A DNA stretch of 64,000 nt from Rhodospirillales bacterium (GTDB lineage Bacteria > Pseudomonadota > Alphaproteobacteria > Reyranellales > Reyranellaceae), in NCBI GenBank assembly GCA_009377525.1, contig WHTW01000008.1, forward strand, positions 34,019 to 98,018, written 5' to 3'. Position numbers and translations under genes: made by a program. The notes under the pieces were generated by a model. It was not told the origin of the DNA, did no database searches, and saw only the letters and a program-made list of their open reading frames with translations. This document shows positions 27,556 to 35,573 of the stretch, piece by piece (positions within the stretch are counted from its first letter, which is position 1; the number at the start of each line of letters is the position of its first letter).

Positions 27556-28014
27556 CTAGCGTCCTTGCATCATGCGCAACGGCGTGTAGACCAGCACCGT
27601 CTCGCCCTTCTGGTTCTTGACGTTGTTGGTGGTGCGCACCAGCGCCCGCATCGGATCCTTGGAGGTCGGCCGGATCTCGGTGAGCTCGATCTCGACGTGG
27701 ATGGTGTCGCCGACATAGGTCGGTCCCTTGATGTCGAAACCCATCGACAGGAAGGCGAGCCCGGTGCCCTGCAGCGTGGTCGGGATCACCAACCCCTCGG
27801 CCATGGAATAGACCAAGGCACCCGGCACCGGATGGCCGCCACGCATCGGCGCGTGCTCTTTCACGTATTCCTTGTTGGTGAACAATTCCTCGGAAAAACC
27901 GCAAAGAGTGACGAAATTCAGCAGATCAGCCTCGAATAAGGTCCGACCATAGGTGACGAAGCGGTCGCCGATCTTGAGCTCGCGCCAGTTCCAGCCCTCG
28001 CCGAGTTGCTTCAT
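27556..28014 (-). CDS. MaoC-like dehydratase (R-specific hydratase, hot-dog fold)
   Basis: 152 residues from the ATG at 28014. The hot-dog-fold protein has RFVTYGRTLFEADLLNFVTL, where the Asp and the later His (GGHPVPGALVYSMAEG) are the usual R-hydratase catalytic pair. It probably hydrates an enoyl-CoA. A longer frame reaching 28092 adds a basic stretch that overlaps the zinc-finger gene and is unlikely. No strong ribosome site is visible at 28014. It leads into the crotonase gene 15 bp downstream. Confidence 0.85.
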   Translation of the reverse strand: MKQLGEGWNWRELKIGDRFVTYGRTLFEADLLNFVTLCGFSEELFTNKEYVKEHAPMRGGHPVPGALVYSMAEGLVIPTTLQGTGLAFLSMGFDIKGPTYVGDTIHVEIELTEIRPTSKDPMRALVRTTNNVKNQKGETVLVYTPLRMMQGR

Positions 28015-28025
28015 GGTCGCGGCCG

Positions 28026-28211
28026 TCAATGGGCGTGGGCGCCGGATTGGACGCCTTCGGCCAGCACGTAGAGCCGGCTGCAATAGGGGCATTCCACCCG
28101 CCCCTCTTCGCCCAGGTTGAGATAGACTTTAGGATGGCCCAGGGCGCCGCCGCCGCCATCGCAGGCAACGCGGTCAGTATCGACAGTGATGACTTCAAAC
28201 GGCTCGGTCAC
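28026..28211 (-). CDS. Small zinc-finger protein (NDUFS6-like / zf-CHCC family)
   Basis: 61 residues from a GTG at 28211, chosen because AAAGGAG lies 7 nt upstream. It contains the zf-CHCC pattern: Cys in DRVACDGG, a His in LGHPKVYLNL, and CPYC in RVECPYCSRLYVL, which bind one zinc ion. Alphaproteobacterial members are related to the complex I assembly subunit NDUFS6, but the role of the free-standing bacterial form is unclear. The start overlaps the 5' part of the divergently transcribed hydrolase gene. Confidence 0.87.
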   Translation of the reverse strand: MTEPFEVITVDTDRVACDGGGGALGHPKVYLNLGEEGRVECPYCSRLYVLAEGVQSGAHAH

Positions 28212-29253
28212 AATCTCACTCCTTTGGCGGCTGGCGATGATAGCGGTCACCGCGGCCCTGGTCATGCTTTCCGCCTGCGCCCCGACCGTTCGGCCCACGG
28301 TTTCGGGGAACGGATCGGCGGCGAACGGATCGGCGCATACGCCGACCCTCACGTCCGACCGTTATGTCGCAGCCGACGGCACATCGCTACCGGTTGCCGT
28401 CTGGCCGGCCGCGACGGCCGCGCCCAAGGCGGTGATCCTGGGCCTGCACGGCTTCGGCGACTATCGCAAGGCGTGGGACGAACCGGCGCAGATCTGGGCC
28501 AAGGACGGCATCACGACCTATTCCTACGACCAGCGCGGCTTCGGCAGCAGTCCGACGCGCGGCCGCTGGCCCGGCACCGAGGCCCTGGTCGGCGATGCCA
28601 AGGCGATGGTTTCGCTGCTGCGCGCCCGGTACCCCGGCGTGCCGCTCTATCTGGCCGGCGAGAGCATGGGCGGCGCGGTTGCGCTGGTCGCGGAGGACCA
28701 GGGTGCGCAAGTCGACGGGCTGATCCTGCTCGCCACGGCGCTGCGCTCGCGCGATACGTTCGGGCCGGTGGCAACCGCCGGCCTGTGGTTCTTCGCCCAC
28801 ACCATCCCGTGGTTCCCCTCCGGTCCGACCTCGATCGACTACAAGCCGACCGACAACCCCAAGACGCTGGAGAAGCTGCGCAACGACCCGCAGATCCTGC
28901 GTCAGGCCCGGCTCGACATGGGGTACGGGCTGGTCGACCTGATGGATGCGGCACGCGAGTCGGCGTCGCGCGTGCACGTGCCCTACCTGATGCTGCACGG
29001 CCTTGGCGATCGCATCATACCGCAGCAGCCGGTGAAGGCCGCCATAGAGATCATGCCGCCGCGGCCTGATTCGAAGCTCGCCTTCTACGAGGAAGGCTAT
29101 CACCTGCTGCTGCGCGACAAGGAAGGCAAGACGGTGGCGGCCGACATCGCGGTCTGGATCGCCAACCACGAGGCGCCACTGCCTTCAGGCGCCGAGGCGG
29201 CGCGCTCGCACCCCGATCTTGCGGCGCTATGGGGCTCCAAACGGAGCCGCTAA
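28189..29253 (+). CDS. Lipoprotein alpha/beta hydrolase, lysophospholipase-like
   Basis: 354 residues from the ATG at 28189 (a GTG precedes it by 3 nt; an ATG at 28237 is also possible but would leave a signal with no positive charge). The signal peptide ends in the lipobox LSAC, so the protein is likely membrane-lipidated and periplasmic. The serine hydrolase core has LGLHGFGDYRKAW, the nucleophile elbow GESMGG (Ser about residue 159), the acid in GLGDRIIP and the His in EGYHLLLRD. It resembles monoacylglycerol lipase and lysophospholipase L2 proteins. Its 5' end overlaps the divergent zinc-finger gene. Confidence 0.88.
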   Translation: MTSNGSVTISLLWRLAMIAVTAALVMLSACAPTVRPTVSGNGSAANGSAHTPTLTSDRYVAADGTSLPVAVWPAATAAPKAVILGLHGFGDYRKAWDEPAQIWAKDGITTYSYDQRGFGSSPTRGRWPGTEALVGDAKAMVSLLRARYPGVPLYLAGESMGGAVALVAEDQGAQVDGLILLATALRSRDTFGPVATAGLWFFAHTIPWFPSGPTSIDYKPTDNPKTLEKLRNDPQILRQARLDMGYGLVDLMDAARESASRVHVPYLMLHGLGDRIIPQQPVKAAIEIMPPRPDSKLAFYEEGYHLLLRDKEGKTVAADIAVWIANHEAPLPSGAEAARSHPDLAALWGSKRSR

Positions 29254-29257
29254 ATCT

Positions 29258-29566
29258 CTAGGCCGCGCAACGAACGACGACCGTGCCGGTGCCGCGCACG
29301 ACGCTGGCGTCGCCGCGCGTCGGCATGTTCTCCATGTTGAGCGTGGTGTAGTTGCCCTTGCACATCGCCAAGGCGCGATTCTGGCAACCGCCCGCCATGC
29401 CACAGGTGATCTGGATAGCCTGCTTGCCGTCGGTCCAGGTGATCATCGTGGCGGTGGTGTCCGAGCGGGGATCAGGCCCGGGCACCGTGCTGGGATTGGT
29501 GCAGGCGGCGACAAGAGCAGTCATGCCGAGGACAAGAATCCACCGAACCGACGCGCGCGAGACCAT
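29258..29566 (-). CDS. Small putative lipoprotein of unknown function
   Basis: 102 residues. A lipoprotein signal is clear: Arg-containing n-region, hydrophobic stretch ILVLGMTALVAAC and a lipobox VAAC. The mature part has four Cys (ITCGMAGGCQNRALAMC and a C-terminal VRCAA) that could form two disulfides. No domain is recognised. It converges on the hydrolase gene, with 4 bp between the stops. Confidence 0.72.
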   Translation of the reverse strand: MVSRASVRWILVLGMTALVAACTNPSTVPGPDPRSDTTATMITWTDGKQAIQITCGMAGGCQNRALAMCKGNYTTLNMENMPTRGDASVVRGTGTVVVRCAA

Positions 29567-29667
29567 GTTCTCTCCCCCTTATTGCCGGTGGCCGACCGGG
29601 CATATGACAGTACCGCGCAGCAACGGGCTCGTATAGTGTCGTCACCCACGGCACTTTGGGGAACTCG

Positions 29668-29943
29668 ATGCGATTGGCCTGGGCCACCTTGCCGATCGTG
29701 CTGTTCGCGACGTCCACCGTTCAGGCGCAGCCGACCAATGAGCAGCTGGCGGCACGCTGTAGCGAGCTCGGCGCCATCTTCGACAAATACGGCACGCGCC
29801 GCAGCGAGGGTTCCGGCGGTCCCGACAGGATCCGGCTGGGTGCCGGCATCGACTGCCAGAAGGGCCGCTACGCCCAGGGCATCAAGGCGCTCGAGGACCT
29901 GCTCAGCCGCAATCGCATTCCTTATCCGCCGGCGCCGTACTGA
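29668..29943 (+). CDS. Small secreted protein of unknown function
   Basis: 91 residues from the ATG at 29668, which has GGGGAA upstream. A signal peptide (about 20 residues, ending VQA before QPTNEQL) is evident. The mature protein has two Cys and the segment GAGIDCQKGRYAQGIKALED, which looks like a short helical repeat unit of a type seen in TPR-like exported hypotheticals. Function unknown. It ends next to the stop of the converging exported protein gene. Confidence 0.7.
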   Translation: MRLAWATLPIVLFATSTVQAQPTNEQLAARCSELGAIFDKYGTRRSEGSGGPDRIRLGAGIDCQKGRYAQGIKALEDLLSRNRIPYPPAPY

Positions 29944-30384
29944 TCACTTGAACGCGATGACCATGGCGTCGGCGCCGAGCGACACGGCGAGGCCTTTGCG
30001 CCGGGCCTTCAGGCTCATGATCACGCCCTGGGGATTTTCGAGCCAAAGCTCGCCGCCGCCCTTGTCACCGAACGCCGCGCCATAGCGTGCCGCTCCATAG
30101 GCGCCGGGAAACTGGCTGAGCTCGTGGAGATTGTAGACATCGCCGGTCGCTTCCATCTTCGAGATGCCGAACCCGCCAACGCCCAGGCCACCGACGGAGA
30201 AGCGATGGCTCCGGCCCTGGAAATGCAGCGTTCCCTCGCCCACCCCGCCGCTGCCGATGAAGGCCACTTGGAGCTGCTCGATGGTCACCGTGCCGCTTTT
30301 CACCCGCTGCTGCGCCAGGGCCGGCAAGCCCCCCAAGGTAAGGACAGCGCCTGCCAGCAGCCGGCGCCTCGATCGATCAACCAT
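29944..30384 (-). CDS. Conserved exported protein of unknown function
   Basis: 146 residues. The signal peptide has RSRRRLLAGAVLTLGG, an Arg-rich start that could suit either Sec or Tat, cleaved near ALA. The mature part is Gly-rich beta structure (GEGTLHFQGRSHRFSVGG, then GLGVGGFGISKMEATGD, and a C-terminal KGLAVSLGADAMVIAF). Proteins with this shape occur in alphaproteobacteria as uncharacterised exported proteins; I cannot name the family with confidence. It follows ridA by 4 bp on the same strand. Confidence 0.7.
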   Translation of the reverse strand: MVDRSRRRLLAGAVLTLGGLPALAQQRVKSGTVTIEQLQVAFIGSGGVGEGTLHFQGRSHRFSVGGLGVGGFGISKMEATGDVYNLHELSQFPGAYGAARYGAAFGDKGGGELWLENPQGVIMSLKARRKGLAVSLGADAMVIAFK

Positions 30385-30388
30385 CGCC

Positions 30389-30769
30389 TCAGCTCCCGAC
30401 CACGCCCATGCTTTCGATCTCGACCACCAGGCCGGGCACGGCGAGCGCGCTCACGGCCACCAGGGTCGACGTCACGACCGAACCCTTGAGGGCCTTGCCC
30501 AACGCCTTCGACACTGCGCCCATGTCGCGGATGTCGGTGACGAAGATCGTCATCTGCGTCAGGTCGCTGAGCTTGCAGCCCGCCTTCTTCAGTGCCGCCT
30601 CGATCTTCCGCATGGTGATCGTGGTCTGCTCGCCGGCATCCTTGCCCTGCACCCGGCCCTTCGAATCGAGCGACGTCGTGCCCGATACGAAGACCAGCGG
30701 ACCGCTGCGGATCGCGCGGACATAGAAAGGAACGACTTCGGTTCCGTCGGGAAAGAGTTTCTTCGCCAT
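30389..30769 (-). CDS. RidA family protein (enamine/imine deaminase)
   Basis: 126 residues. A RidA/YjgF/UK114-fold protein: SGPLVFVSGTTSLDSKG near the start, EQTTITMRKIEAALKKAG in the middle helix and LVAVSALAVPGLVVEIE at the C-terminus. The family Arg that holds the carboxylate of the imine substrate in archetypal RidA is replaced here (ALAVPG in place of the R-x-x-LP-type segment), so this may be a RidA subfamily with a different substrate. GGGGAG precedes the ATG. The longer open frame reaching 31651 is antisense to the SDR gene and is not real. Confidence 0.88.
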   Translation of the reverse strand: MAKKLFPDGTEVVPFYVRAIRSGPLVFVSGTTSLDSKGRVQGKDAGEQTTITMRKIEAALKKAGCKLSDLTQMTIFVTDIRDMGAVSKALGKALKGSVVTSTLVAVSALAVPGLVVEIESMGVVGS

Positions 30770-30806
30770 GGATTGCTCCCCTACTGTGGGCGCGCAATCT
30801 AGAGCG

Positions 30807-30852
30807 GTTCCCGATATGATGGAACCGTATGCGGTTCCATCATATGGGGAAC
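30807..30852. repeat. 46-bp near-perfect palindrome between divergent genes
   Basis: The left arm at 30807-30827 and the right arm at 30832-30852 are complementary at 20 of 21 positions around a 4-bp TATG centre. Within each arm GTTCC and GGAACC are repeated in opposite orientation, so smaller hairpins also form. It is preceded by TCTAGAGCGG, reminiscent of the TCTAGAGC-headed palindromes dispersed in Hyphomicrobiales. It lies between ridA and the SDR gene and could be a mobile palindrome or a regulator site. Confidence 0.85.
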
Positions 30853-30919
30853 GCGCGCATTGGCGATGTTGGTTACAAAGAGCACATCCCGGCCGGCTGG
30901 TGCCGCGTAAAGGAGACCC

Positions 30920-31666
30920 ATGTCGCTCGATCGCTACCGCACCGCCATCGTGACCGGCGCCAGCCGCGGCATCGGTGCCGCGATCGTCCGGCAATTGCGC
31001 ATCGGCGGCTTGCAGGTGTGGGCCGTCGCGCGCTCGGCCGACGATCTCAGCGCGCTGGCGCGCGAGACCGGTTGCCGGCCGCTGGCGCTCGACATCACCC
31101 ATCGCGATGCGGTGCTGGGCGCTCTCGGCGGTCTCGACGCCGACATCCTGGTCAACAACGCCTCGGCCCTGGTGCGCGGCGGCGTTTCCTGGGAGACCGC
31201 ACCCGACGCCATCGACGCCCTGACGGCCGTCAACATCAAGGGCACGCTGAACTGCCTCGCCGCCACCGTGCCCGGCATGAAGGCGCGAGGCCGCGGCCAT
31301 ATCGTCAACCTGGGTTCCATCGCGGCGGTCTCGCCGATCCCCGGCATGCCGGTCTATGCCATGACCAAGGCCGCGATCCGCAGCCTCGGCCAGACGCTCA
31401 GGCTCGACCTGCACGGCACGGGCGTTCGGGTGAGCGAGATCTCGCCGGGCCGGGTCGAGACCGGCGCGCATCTTGCCCTGGTGGAGGACCGCGAGGAGGG
31501 CCGCCGCCGCTTCTATGACGCCTTCGACTGCCTGCAGCCCGACGACATCGCCGAGGCCGTCATGTTCGTGCTGGGCGCGCCGCAGCGCATGGACGTGAGC
31601 TACATGGAGATCGTGCCCACCGACCAGTCCTACGGCGGCTCGCAGTTCCACCAGAGAGCGCCGTAA
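30920..31666 (+). CDS. Short-chain dehydrogenase/reductase
   Basis: 248 residues. Classical SDR: cofactor motif TGASRGIG at residues 13-20, NNAS in the middle, the catalytic Ser in NLGSIAAVS and Tyr/Lys in YAMTKAAI (Y146, K150). It would be an NAD(P)H-dependent oxidoreductase; the Arg near the start of strand 2 (AVARSADD) hints at NADPH. AAAGGAG lies 4 nt before the ATG. The substrate is unknown. Confidence 0.93.
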   Translation: MSLDRYRTAIVTGASRGIGAAIVRQLRIGGLQVWAVARSADDLSALARETGCRPLALDITHRDAVLGALGGLDADILVNNASALVRGGVSWETAPDAIDALTAVNIKGTLNCLAATVPGMKARGRGHIVNLGSIAAVSPIPGMPVYAMTKAAIRSLGQTLRLDLHGTGVRVSEISPGRVETGAHLALVEDREEGRRRFYDAFDCLQPDDIAEAVMFVLGAPQRMDVSYMEIVPTDQSYGGSQFHQRAP

Positions 31667-31693
31667 GCCTGAAGACCCTGGCCGCCCTTCGGT

Positions 31694-31950
31694 CTAGGAG
31701 TCGGCCGTGAAGTCGATCTTCTTCACGATCGGACCCCAGCGGTCGTAGCTCTCCTTCAACTGCGTCGCGAGCTCCGGCGGCGTGGACGACTTCACCTCGA
31801 GGCCCATCACGGCGAGGCCGTCGATCACGTCTTTCTGGGCGAGCGCGGTGCGTAAGGGGTGTTCGCCCGCTGGACCACCGGCGCCGGCGTCCCGCCCGGC
31901 GCAGTGCCGGCGCTGGAGGCACCGACGAAGCGGCGACGGTTGAAGCTCAT
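31694..31950 (-). pseudogene. Decayed TctC-family binding-protein gene (N- and C-terminal ends only)
   Basis: A good ribosome site (GGGGAG) precedes an ATG at 31950 that starts MSFNRRRFVGAS, a typical TctC/Bug signal beginning; this frame stops after about 40 residues. The other frame, ending at 31694, encodes AQKDVIDGLAVMGLEVKS and ESYDRWGPIVKKIDF, a typical TctC C-terminus. About 240 internal residues are missing, and the two ends are out of frame. It is a large internal deletion of a tctC gene, unrelated in position to tctC at 6390. Confidence 0.75.
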
Positions 31951-32015
31951 GGTTGCTCCCCCGATGATCTGCGTTGAGCGCGGCCTGTCGCCGATTCGGC
32001 AAGCAGCGGCAAGAC

Positions 32016-32048
32016 GCGAAGGTCAGGGCTGTTGTCAGGCGATGCTGC
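32016..32048. repeat. 33-bp direct repeat, copy 1 (left of RES/Xre module)
   Basis: GCGAAGGTCAGGGCTGTTGT begins a 33-bp sequence that matches 33338-33370 at 32 of 33 positions in the same orientation. On the minus strand it corresponds to the last codons of the SGNH gene (SIAWQQP plus stop), with the Trp codon changed to a stop in this copy. Confidence 0.85.
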
Positions 32049-32100
32049 GCAGCCGTGCCGTTCCTTAGTCGATGTGATGTGGAATTGGCTTGCCGGCCAT

Positions 32101-32823
32101 TTAAGACGCAATCTCCCCGATCTCGGGCCCAGGCGTTCCTTTCCACGAAAGACGAATCACCTTGCCCTGCGCCACTGACTGCACAGCATGGGGAACGAGG
32201 GCGACGAAACATGTCCCACCGGATGATCGAACCGAAGGATACACTATGCCATAGTGACCTGCCGCTCGCACGGCATTGGCAAGCCGATTACCGGCCGGGT
32301 ACCCCTTGGCCGGGTTGGGGTCCAGATAATCCGGCCGCGGAGTGACATCACGAACGTCCACGAAGTCCCCGACAAAACTCGCAAACATCTCGGCATATTC
32401 AACAACGGCATTGAACTCGACGACGTTGGCGAGTTCGCGTTCGATATGGAACGTCACTTCGGCGATGCACGTCTCAACGGTGAGTGCAGCATACCAAGCG
32501 CCCCGGCCAGGACCATTGAAGCGGCTCAAGCTTCGGGGCAGCCAATACGCGAAAGCAGCGTTGATGAAGTGCGCGTGAGGGATTCCGAACACGAGTTCCC
32601 GACGGTCAAGATGATCTGCTCCGACCACTTGCGTCCGTACCCGGCTGCTGGTCGCGCCCTCAATTTCCGCGAGTGCATCCAGTTCGTCTTCAGCGACCAA
32701 TTTCAGAAGCACTGGATCGCGCAATCTCGCGCTCGAAACGAGGCGCACTGTGCGATCCTGTGCGATATGCCTGACGAGTGACGCGAGCTCCACCGAGCTA
32801 TAGCCCGCCCCGGAGCGCATCAA
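32101..32823 (-). CDS. RES-domain toxin (NAD+-degrading)
   Basis: 240 residues. RES toxins consume NAD+ and arrest growth. The three conserved residues of the name are visible: Arg in SRFNGPGRGAWYAALT (about R107), Glu in VETCIAEVTFH (E122) and Ser in YGIVYPSVRSSGGTC (S197). The gene overlaps the antitoxin gene by 26 nt, in the usual antitoxin-toxin order, so the two are coupled. The DNA is noticeably less GC-rich than the surrounding genes, and the module sits between two direct repeats, which suggests recent acquisition. Confidence 0.9.
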   Translation of the reverse strand: MMRSGAGYSSVELASLVRHIAQDRTVRLVSSARLRDPVLLKLVAEDELDALAEIEGATSSRVRTQVVGADHLDRRELVFGIPHAHFINAAFAYWLPRSLSRFNGPGRGAWYAALTVETCIAEVTFHIERELANVVEFNAVVEYAEMFASFVGDFVDVRDVTPRPDYLDPNPAKGYPAGNRLANAVRAAGHYGIVYPSVRSSGGTCFVALVPHAVQSVAQGKVIRLSWKGTPGPEIGEIAS

Positions 32824-33250
32824 CGTGCCGTCGCACGTCCAGCATCATCGGTATCCCACCCTCGATCATCACTTCGATCGGCGAATGGTTCTCAAAGAGC
32901 GGTCCCCTGTTACGCAGGCGTACCCATCTGTCTGCCATGCCGTCAGCAAACAACAGATGGAGTCCTTTGAAGACACCTACGATGGCGGAGACACGCGTAA
33001 GCTGATCCTGGGATAGCGAGCTTTCCCATTTCCCGGCACTCATCCGATCCCACGTGCTAGGTGATACGCCCAGGAGAGAAGAGGCCTCGTGCCCCTTCAA
33101 GTTCCAATGATCCGCCACCCTCTTCATGGCACGGATCGCAGTCGGGGTTAGTCTCTCGCGATCGCGCTCAGCCGAGAACGTCTGCGGGAACGTCGGAACG
33201 CCCGGAGGCGATGAGGCAGCGGCTTTTGGCATCTCCAGCTCCAGCGTCAA
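32798..33250 (-). CDS. Xre/MbcA/ParS-type antitoxin of the RES toxin
   Basis: 150 residues. The N-terminal half holds an Xre-like helix-turn-helix (SLLGVSPSTWDRMSAGKW at about residues 64-80); the C-terminal half is the MbcA/ParS/Xre toxin-binding domain (DUF2384), with LSQDQLTRVSAIVGVFKGL and the ending PIEVMIEGGIPMMLDVRRHV. It neutralises the RES toxin and probably represses the operon through the AT-rich promoter just upstream (33251-33290). Confidence 0.9.
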   Translation of the reverse strand: MTLELEMPKAAASSPPGVPTFPQTFSAERDRERLTPTAIRAMKRVADHWNLKGHEASSLLGVSPSTWDRMSAGKWESSLSQDQLTRVSAIVGVFKGLHLLFADGMADRWVRLRNRGPLFENHSPIEVMIEGGIPMMLDVRRHVDALRGGL

Positions 33251-33337
33251 TTGATGTTAAATATCACACCATTTGACGAAAATGCAAGTGCCCCAAGAGG
33301 CAATGTCAATGCATCTTGCTATCGATCTGCCGGCACG

Positions 33338-33370
33338 GCGAAGGTCAGGGCTGTTGCCAGGCGATGCTGC
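33338..33370. repeat. 33-bp direct repeat, copy 2 (3' end of the SGNH gene)
   Basis: Partner of the repeat at 32016-32048 (32 of 33 identical). This copy contains the natural end of the SGNH gene, so the RES/Xre module is inserted next to that gene with its 3' end duplicated. Confidence 0.85.
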
Positions 33371-34430
33371 CGAAAAGCTTGCGGCTGATGGCGTAGTGCC
33401 AGAACGGGCCGGGATGGCCGTCGAAGCCGATGATGTCGTCCTGGACGACGGAGTCGAATTCGCTGCGCACGGCGGCGATGACCTCGACGTTCCGGCTGAC
33501 CTTGCCGCGCACCGGGTTGTCGGGCGAGCCGGCGAAGTGCAGCAGGTAGACCCGGGCCGGCGAGCGGGCGGCGATCTGGTTGACGAGGGCTGCCGTGACG
33601 TCGGTCATCTCCTGGTGGGACGGATCGGGACGGCGGCAATAGTCGCCGAGCGTGGCACAGCGCTGGTCGATGGTGTCGATGGTCACGCGGCCGTCGGGGG
33701 CCAGCGTCGCCTTGGGCAGCTGGAACGGCGGGATCGGCTGGTTGATGCGCTTGAGCCAGCTCTCGATCTCGAGCAGGCGCGAGGGCGCCACGACGTGGCG
33801 CACGTCGAAGTAATCGGCATAGCCAAGGATGACGATGTCGTCGGGGCCGATCTCCCTCAGGCGTTCGAAGGTGAGCCAGGCCTGCGTCAGCGAATAGCCG
33901 CCCAGGGCCAGCAGGCGAACGTTCCAGTCGGGTAGCGCCTCGTGGAGACGGCCGGCAAAGGTGAGCTCGTCGGGCACGCCGTTACCGAACACCCAGCTGT
34001 CGCCGAAGATGTAGACGGTGGGCTTGCCCGGTCGCGCCGCGCCGGTGAAGCGGCCGCCATCGGGATTGATCGTCACCTTGTTGCGGAAGTATTCCCACTG
34101 GCCGGTGACGCCGTTCCGGCGCGCATAGGAATGGGTGTAGACGCCGGGCGCGGCGCTGTAGCCCAGCAGCGGATCGGCGCGGAAGAAGGGCGACGGCTGG
34201 GTCTCCTCCAGCACCATCGCGGGCTCAGCTAGCCCGACCAGCCGGCCGAACCGGCGCGCCAGGTTGACGACGGACAGGTAGCTGGTGTCGTAGGTCTCGA
34301 AGTTCTGCTGATGGGTGGCGCGATAGTAGACCAGCATCAGCCACGACGCGCCCGCTTCGAGGACCACCAGCGCGACCAGCACGGTGGCTGCGGAATAGAG
34401 GACAGACCGGAGCCGCGAGCGCTGCTTCAT
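33345..34430 (-). CDS. Membrane-anchored SGNH/GDSL-like hydrolase family protein
   Basis: 361 residues. One N-terminal membrane helix (about residues 9-30) followed by an extracytoplasmic domain. Block I is FGDSWVFGNGV with the nucleophile Ser145; a Gly region (LALGGYSLTQAW) and an Asn/Asp-containing strand follow; block V is IIGFDGHPGPFWH near the C-terminus with the Asp-His pair (D337, H339). Such proteins include acyl-esterases acting on cell-surface glycans. It is the gene whose 3' end is duplicated next to the RES/Xre module. It is divergent from tRNA-Arg. Confidence 0.85.
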   Translation of the reverse strand: MKQRSRLRSVLYSAATVLVALVVLEAGASWLMLVYYRATHQQNFETYDTSYLSVVNLARRFGRLVGLAEPAMVLEETQPSPFFRADPLLGYSAAPGVYTHSYARRNGVTGQWEYFRNKVTINPDGGRFTGAARPGKPTVYIFGDSWVFGNGVPDELTFAGRLHEALPDWNVRLLALGGYSLTQAWLTFERLREIGPDDIVILGYADYFDVRHVVAPSRLLEIESWLKRINQPIPPFQLPKATLAPDGRVTIDTIDQRCATLGDYCRRPDPSHQEMTDVTAALVNQIAARSPARVYLLHFAGSPDNPVRGKVSRNVEVIAAVRSEFDSVVQDDIIGFDGHPGPFWHYAISRKLFGSIAWQQP

Positions 34431-34548
34431 CGATCGCCGGGGTCTGCTGTGGCCATGCGAAACTCTACGGAACCGGCGGTTGGCGGTCCACGGCGCCGGA
34501 CGGCCGCGGATTGCGCCGCCGGAGACCCTCCGGTATGTTCCGCGCGCC

Positions 34549-34625
<77 letters not shown>

Positions 34626-34916
34626 TTTATCAATGACTTAGCGACGCATCCCGGGAAGGACAATCGCCGCGGAAGCACCACGGAAGCACGTGGCGGCTCG
34701 AAGTCGGAGTGTGTGCGCTGGTTCGTCGCGCGGTTGGTCGAACATGGTCCTGGAAGTGGCGGGTCCGGCCAACACCGTCGGGCGGTCGCCTGTTGCCGTG
34801 TGACGTGTTGGACGCTTGACAGCGAACCGAACGCCCAAGCGCCGTCGGTTGCGCCAGATCAAAGCGTGGCCGCAATAGCTCTGATCTCGTGCATTAGCAG
34901 ATGGGAGTCGTGGCTG
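34626..34916. other. Intergenic region after tRNA-Arg, no gene recognised
   Basis: 291 bp between the tRNA and the DUF6064 gene. A direct repeat GGAAGCAC occurs twice within 21 bp (near 34672-34692). No integrase, attachment-site copy of the tRNA end or transposon end was recognised. The ribosome site of the next gene (GGGAG) is at 34903-34907. Confidence 0.5.
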
Positions 34917-35573
34917 ATGCTGCCGTTCACGCGCGAGCAATTCCTTGGCGTCTTCGTCACGTACAATGATGCGATCTGGCCACTGCAGATCGTGACCTAT
35001 CTGTCCGGCATCATCGTCGTCGCCTTGTTATTTCGACCTAGCCGTTCCTCCAACCGGATTATCGCGGGCGTTCTCGCCGCGATGTGGGTTTGGACCGGGA
35101 TTGCGTATCACGGGCTGTTCTTCGCGCCGATCAACACGGTGGCTTATCTCTTCGCTGCGTTGTTCCTGCTTCAAGGAGGATTCCTGGCCTACGCTGGGGT
35201 CCAGCATGACCGGCTCCACTTCGGCTTTCAGTCAGGACCGGTCGCGTGGATGGGCGCAGCTTTCCTGGTCTACGCAGCAATCCTCTACCCGTTGATCGGG
35301 ATGTCGACGGGTCACGCCTATCCGGAGGTGCCGATGTTCGGCGTGACACCGTGTCCGGTGACGATGTTCACCTTCGGCATGCTCCTGCTAACGACGCAGC
35401 CCCTGCCCCGCTGGCTGCTGGTTATCCCCTTCGTCTGGTCGCTTATTGGCGGAAGCGCGGCCATCGTGCTCGGCGTAACACAGGATTGGCTGGTTCTCGT
35501 AAGCGGCTTTATAGCTGTCCCGCTGATTGTCTTTCGCGACGGCGGCACGGCGCAATTGCGCACGACGGCCTAG
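34917..35573 (+). CDS. DUF6064-like integral membrane protein
   Basis: 218 residues with about seven membrane helices. The beginning MLPFTREQFLGVFVTYNDA and the helix-loop WVWTGIAYHGLFFAPIN are characteristic of the DUF6064 membrane proteins seen next to stress and metal genes. The start was set at 34917 because GGGAG lies 10 nt upstream; an upstream extension of 68 residues has no membrane character. Function unknown. Confidence 0.82.
   Translation: MLPFTREQFLGVFVTYNDAIWPLQIVTYLSGIIVVALLFRPSRSSNRIIAGVLAAMWVWTGIAYHGLFFAPINTVAYLFAALFLLQGGFLAYAGVQHDRLHFGFQSGPVAWMGAAFLVYAAILYPLIGMSTGHAYPEVPMFGVTPCPVTMFTFGMLLLTTQPLPRWLLVIPFVWSLIGGSAAIVLGVTQDWLVLVSGFIAVPLIVFRDGGTAQLRTTA

Noticed and set aside
30770..31651. 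Long N-terminal extension of RidA
   Set aside because: This part is antisense to the SDR gene; the RidA start at 30769 has its own ribosome site and normal length.
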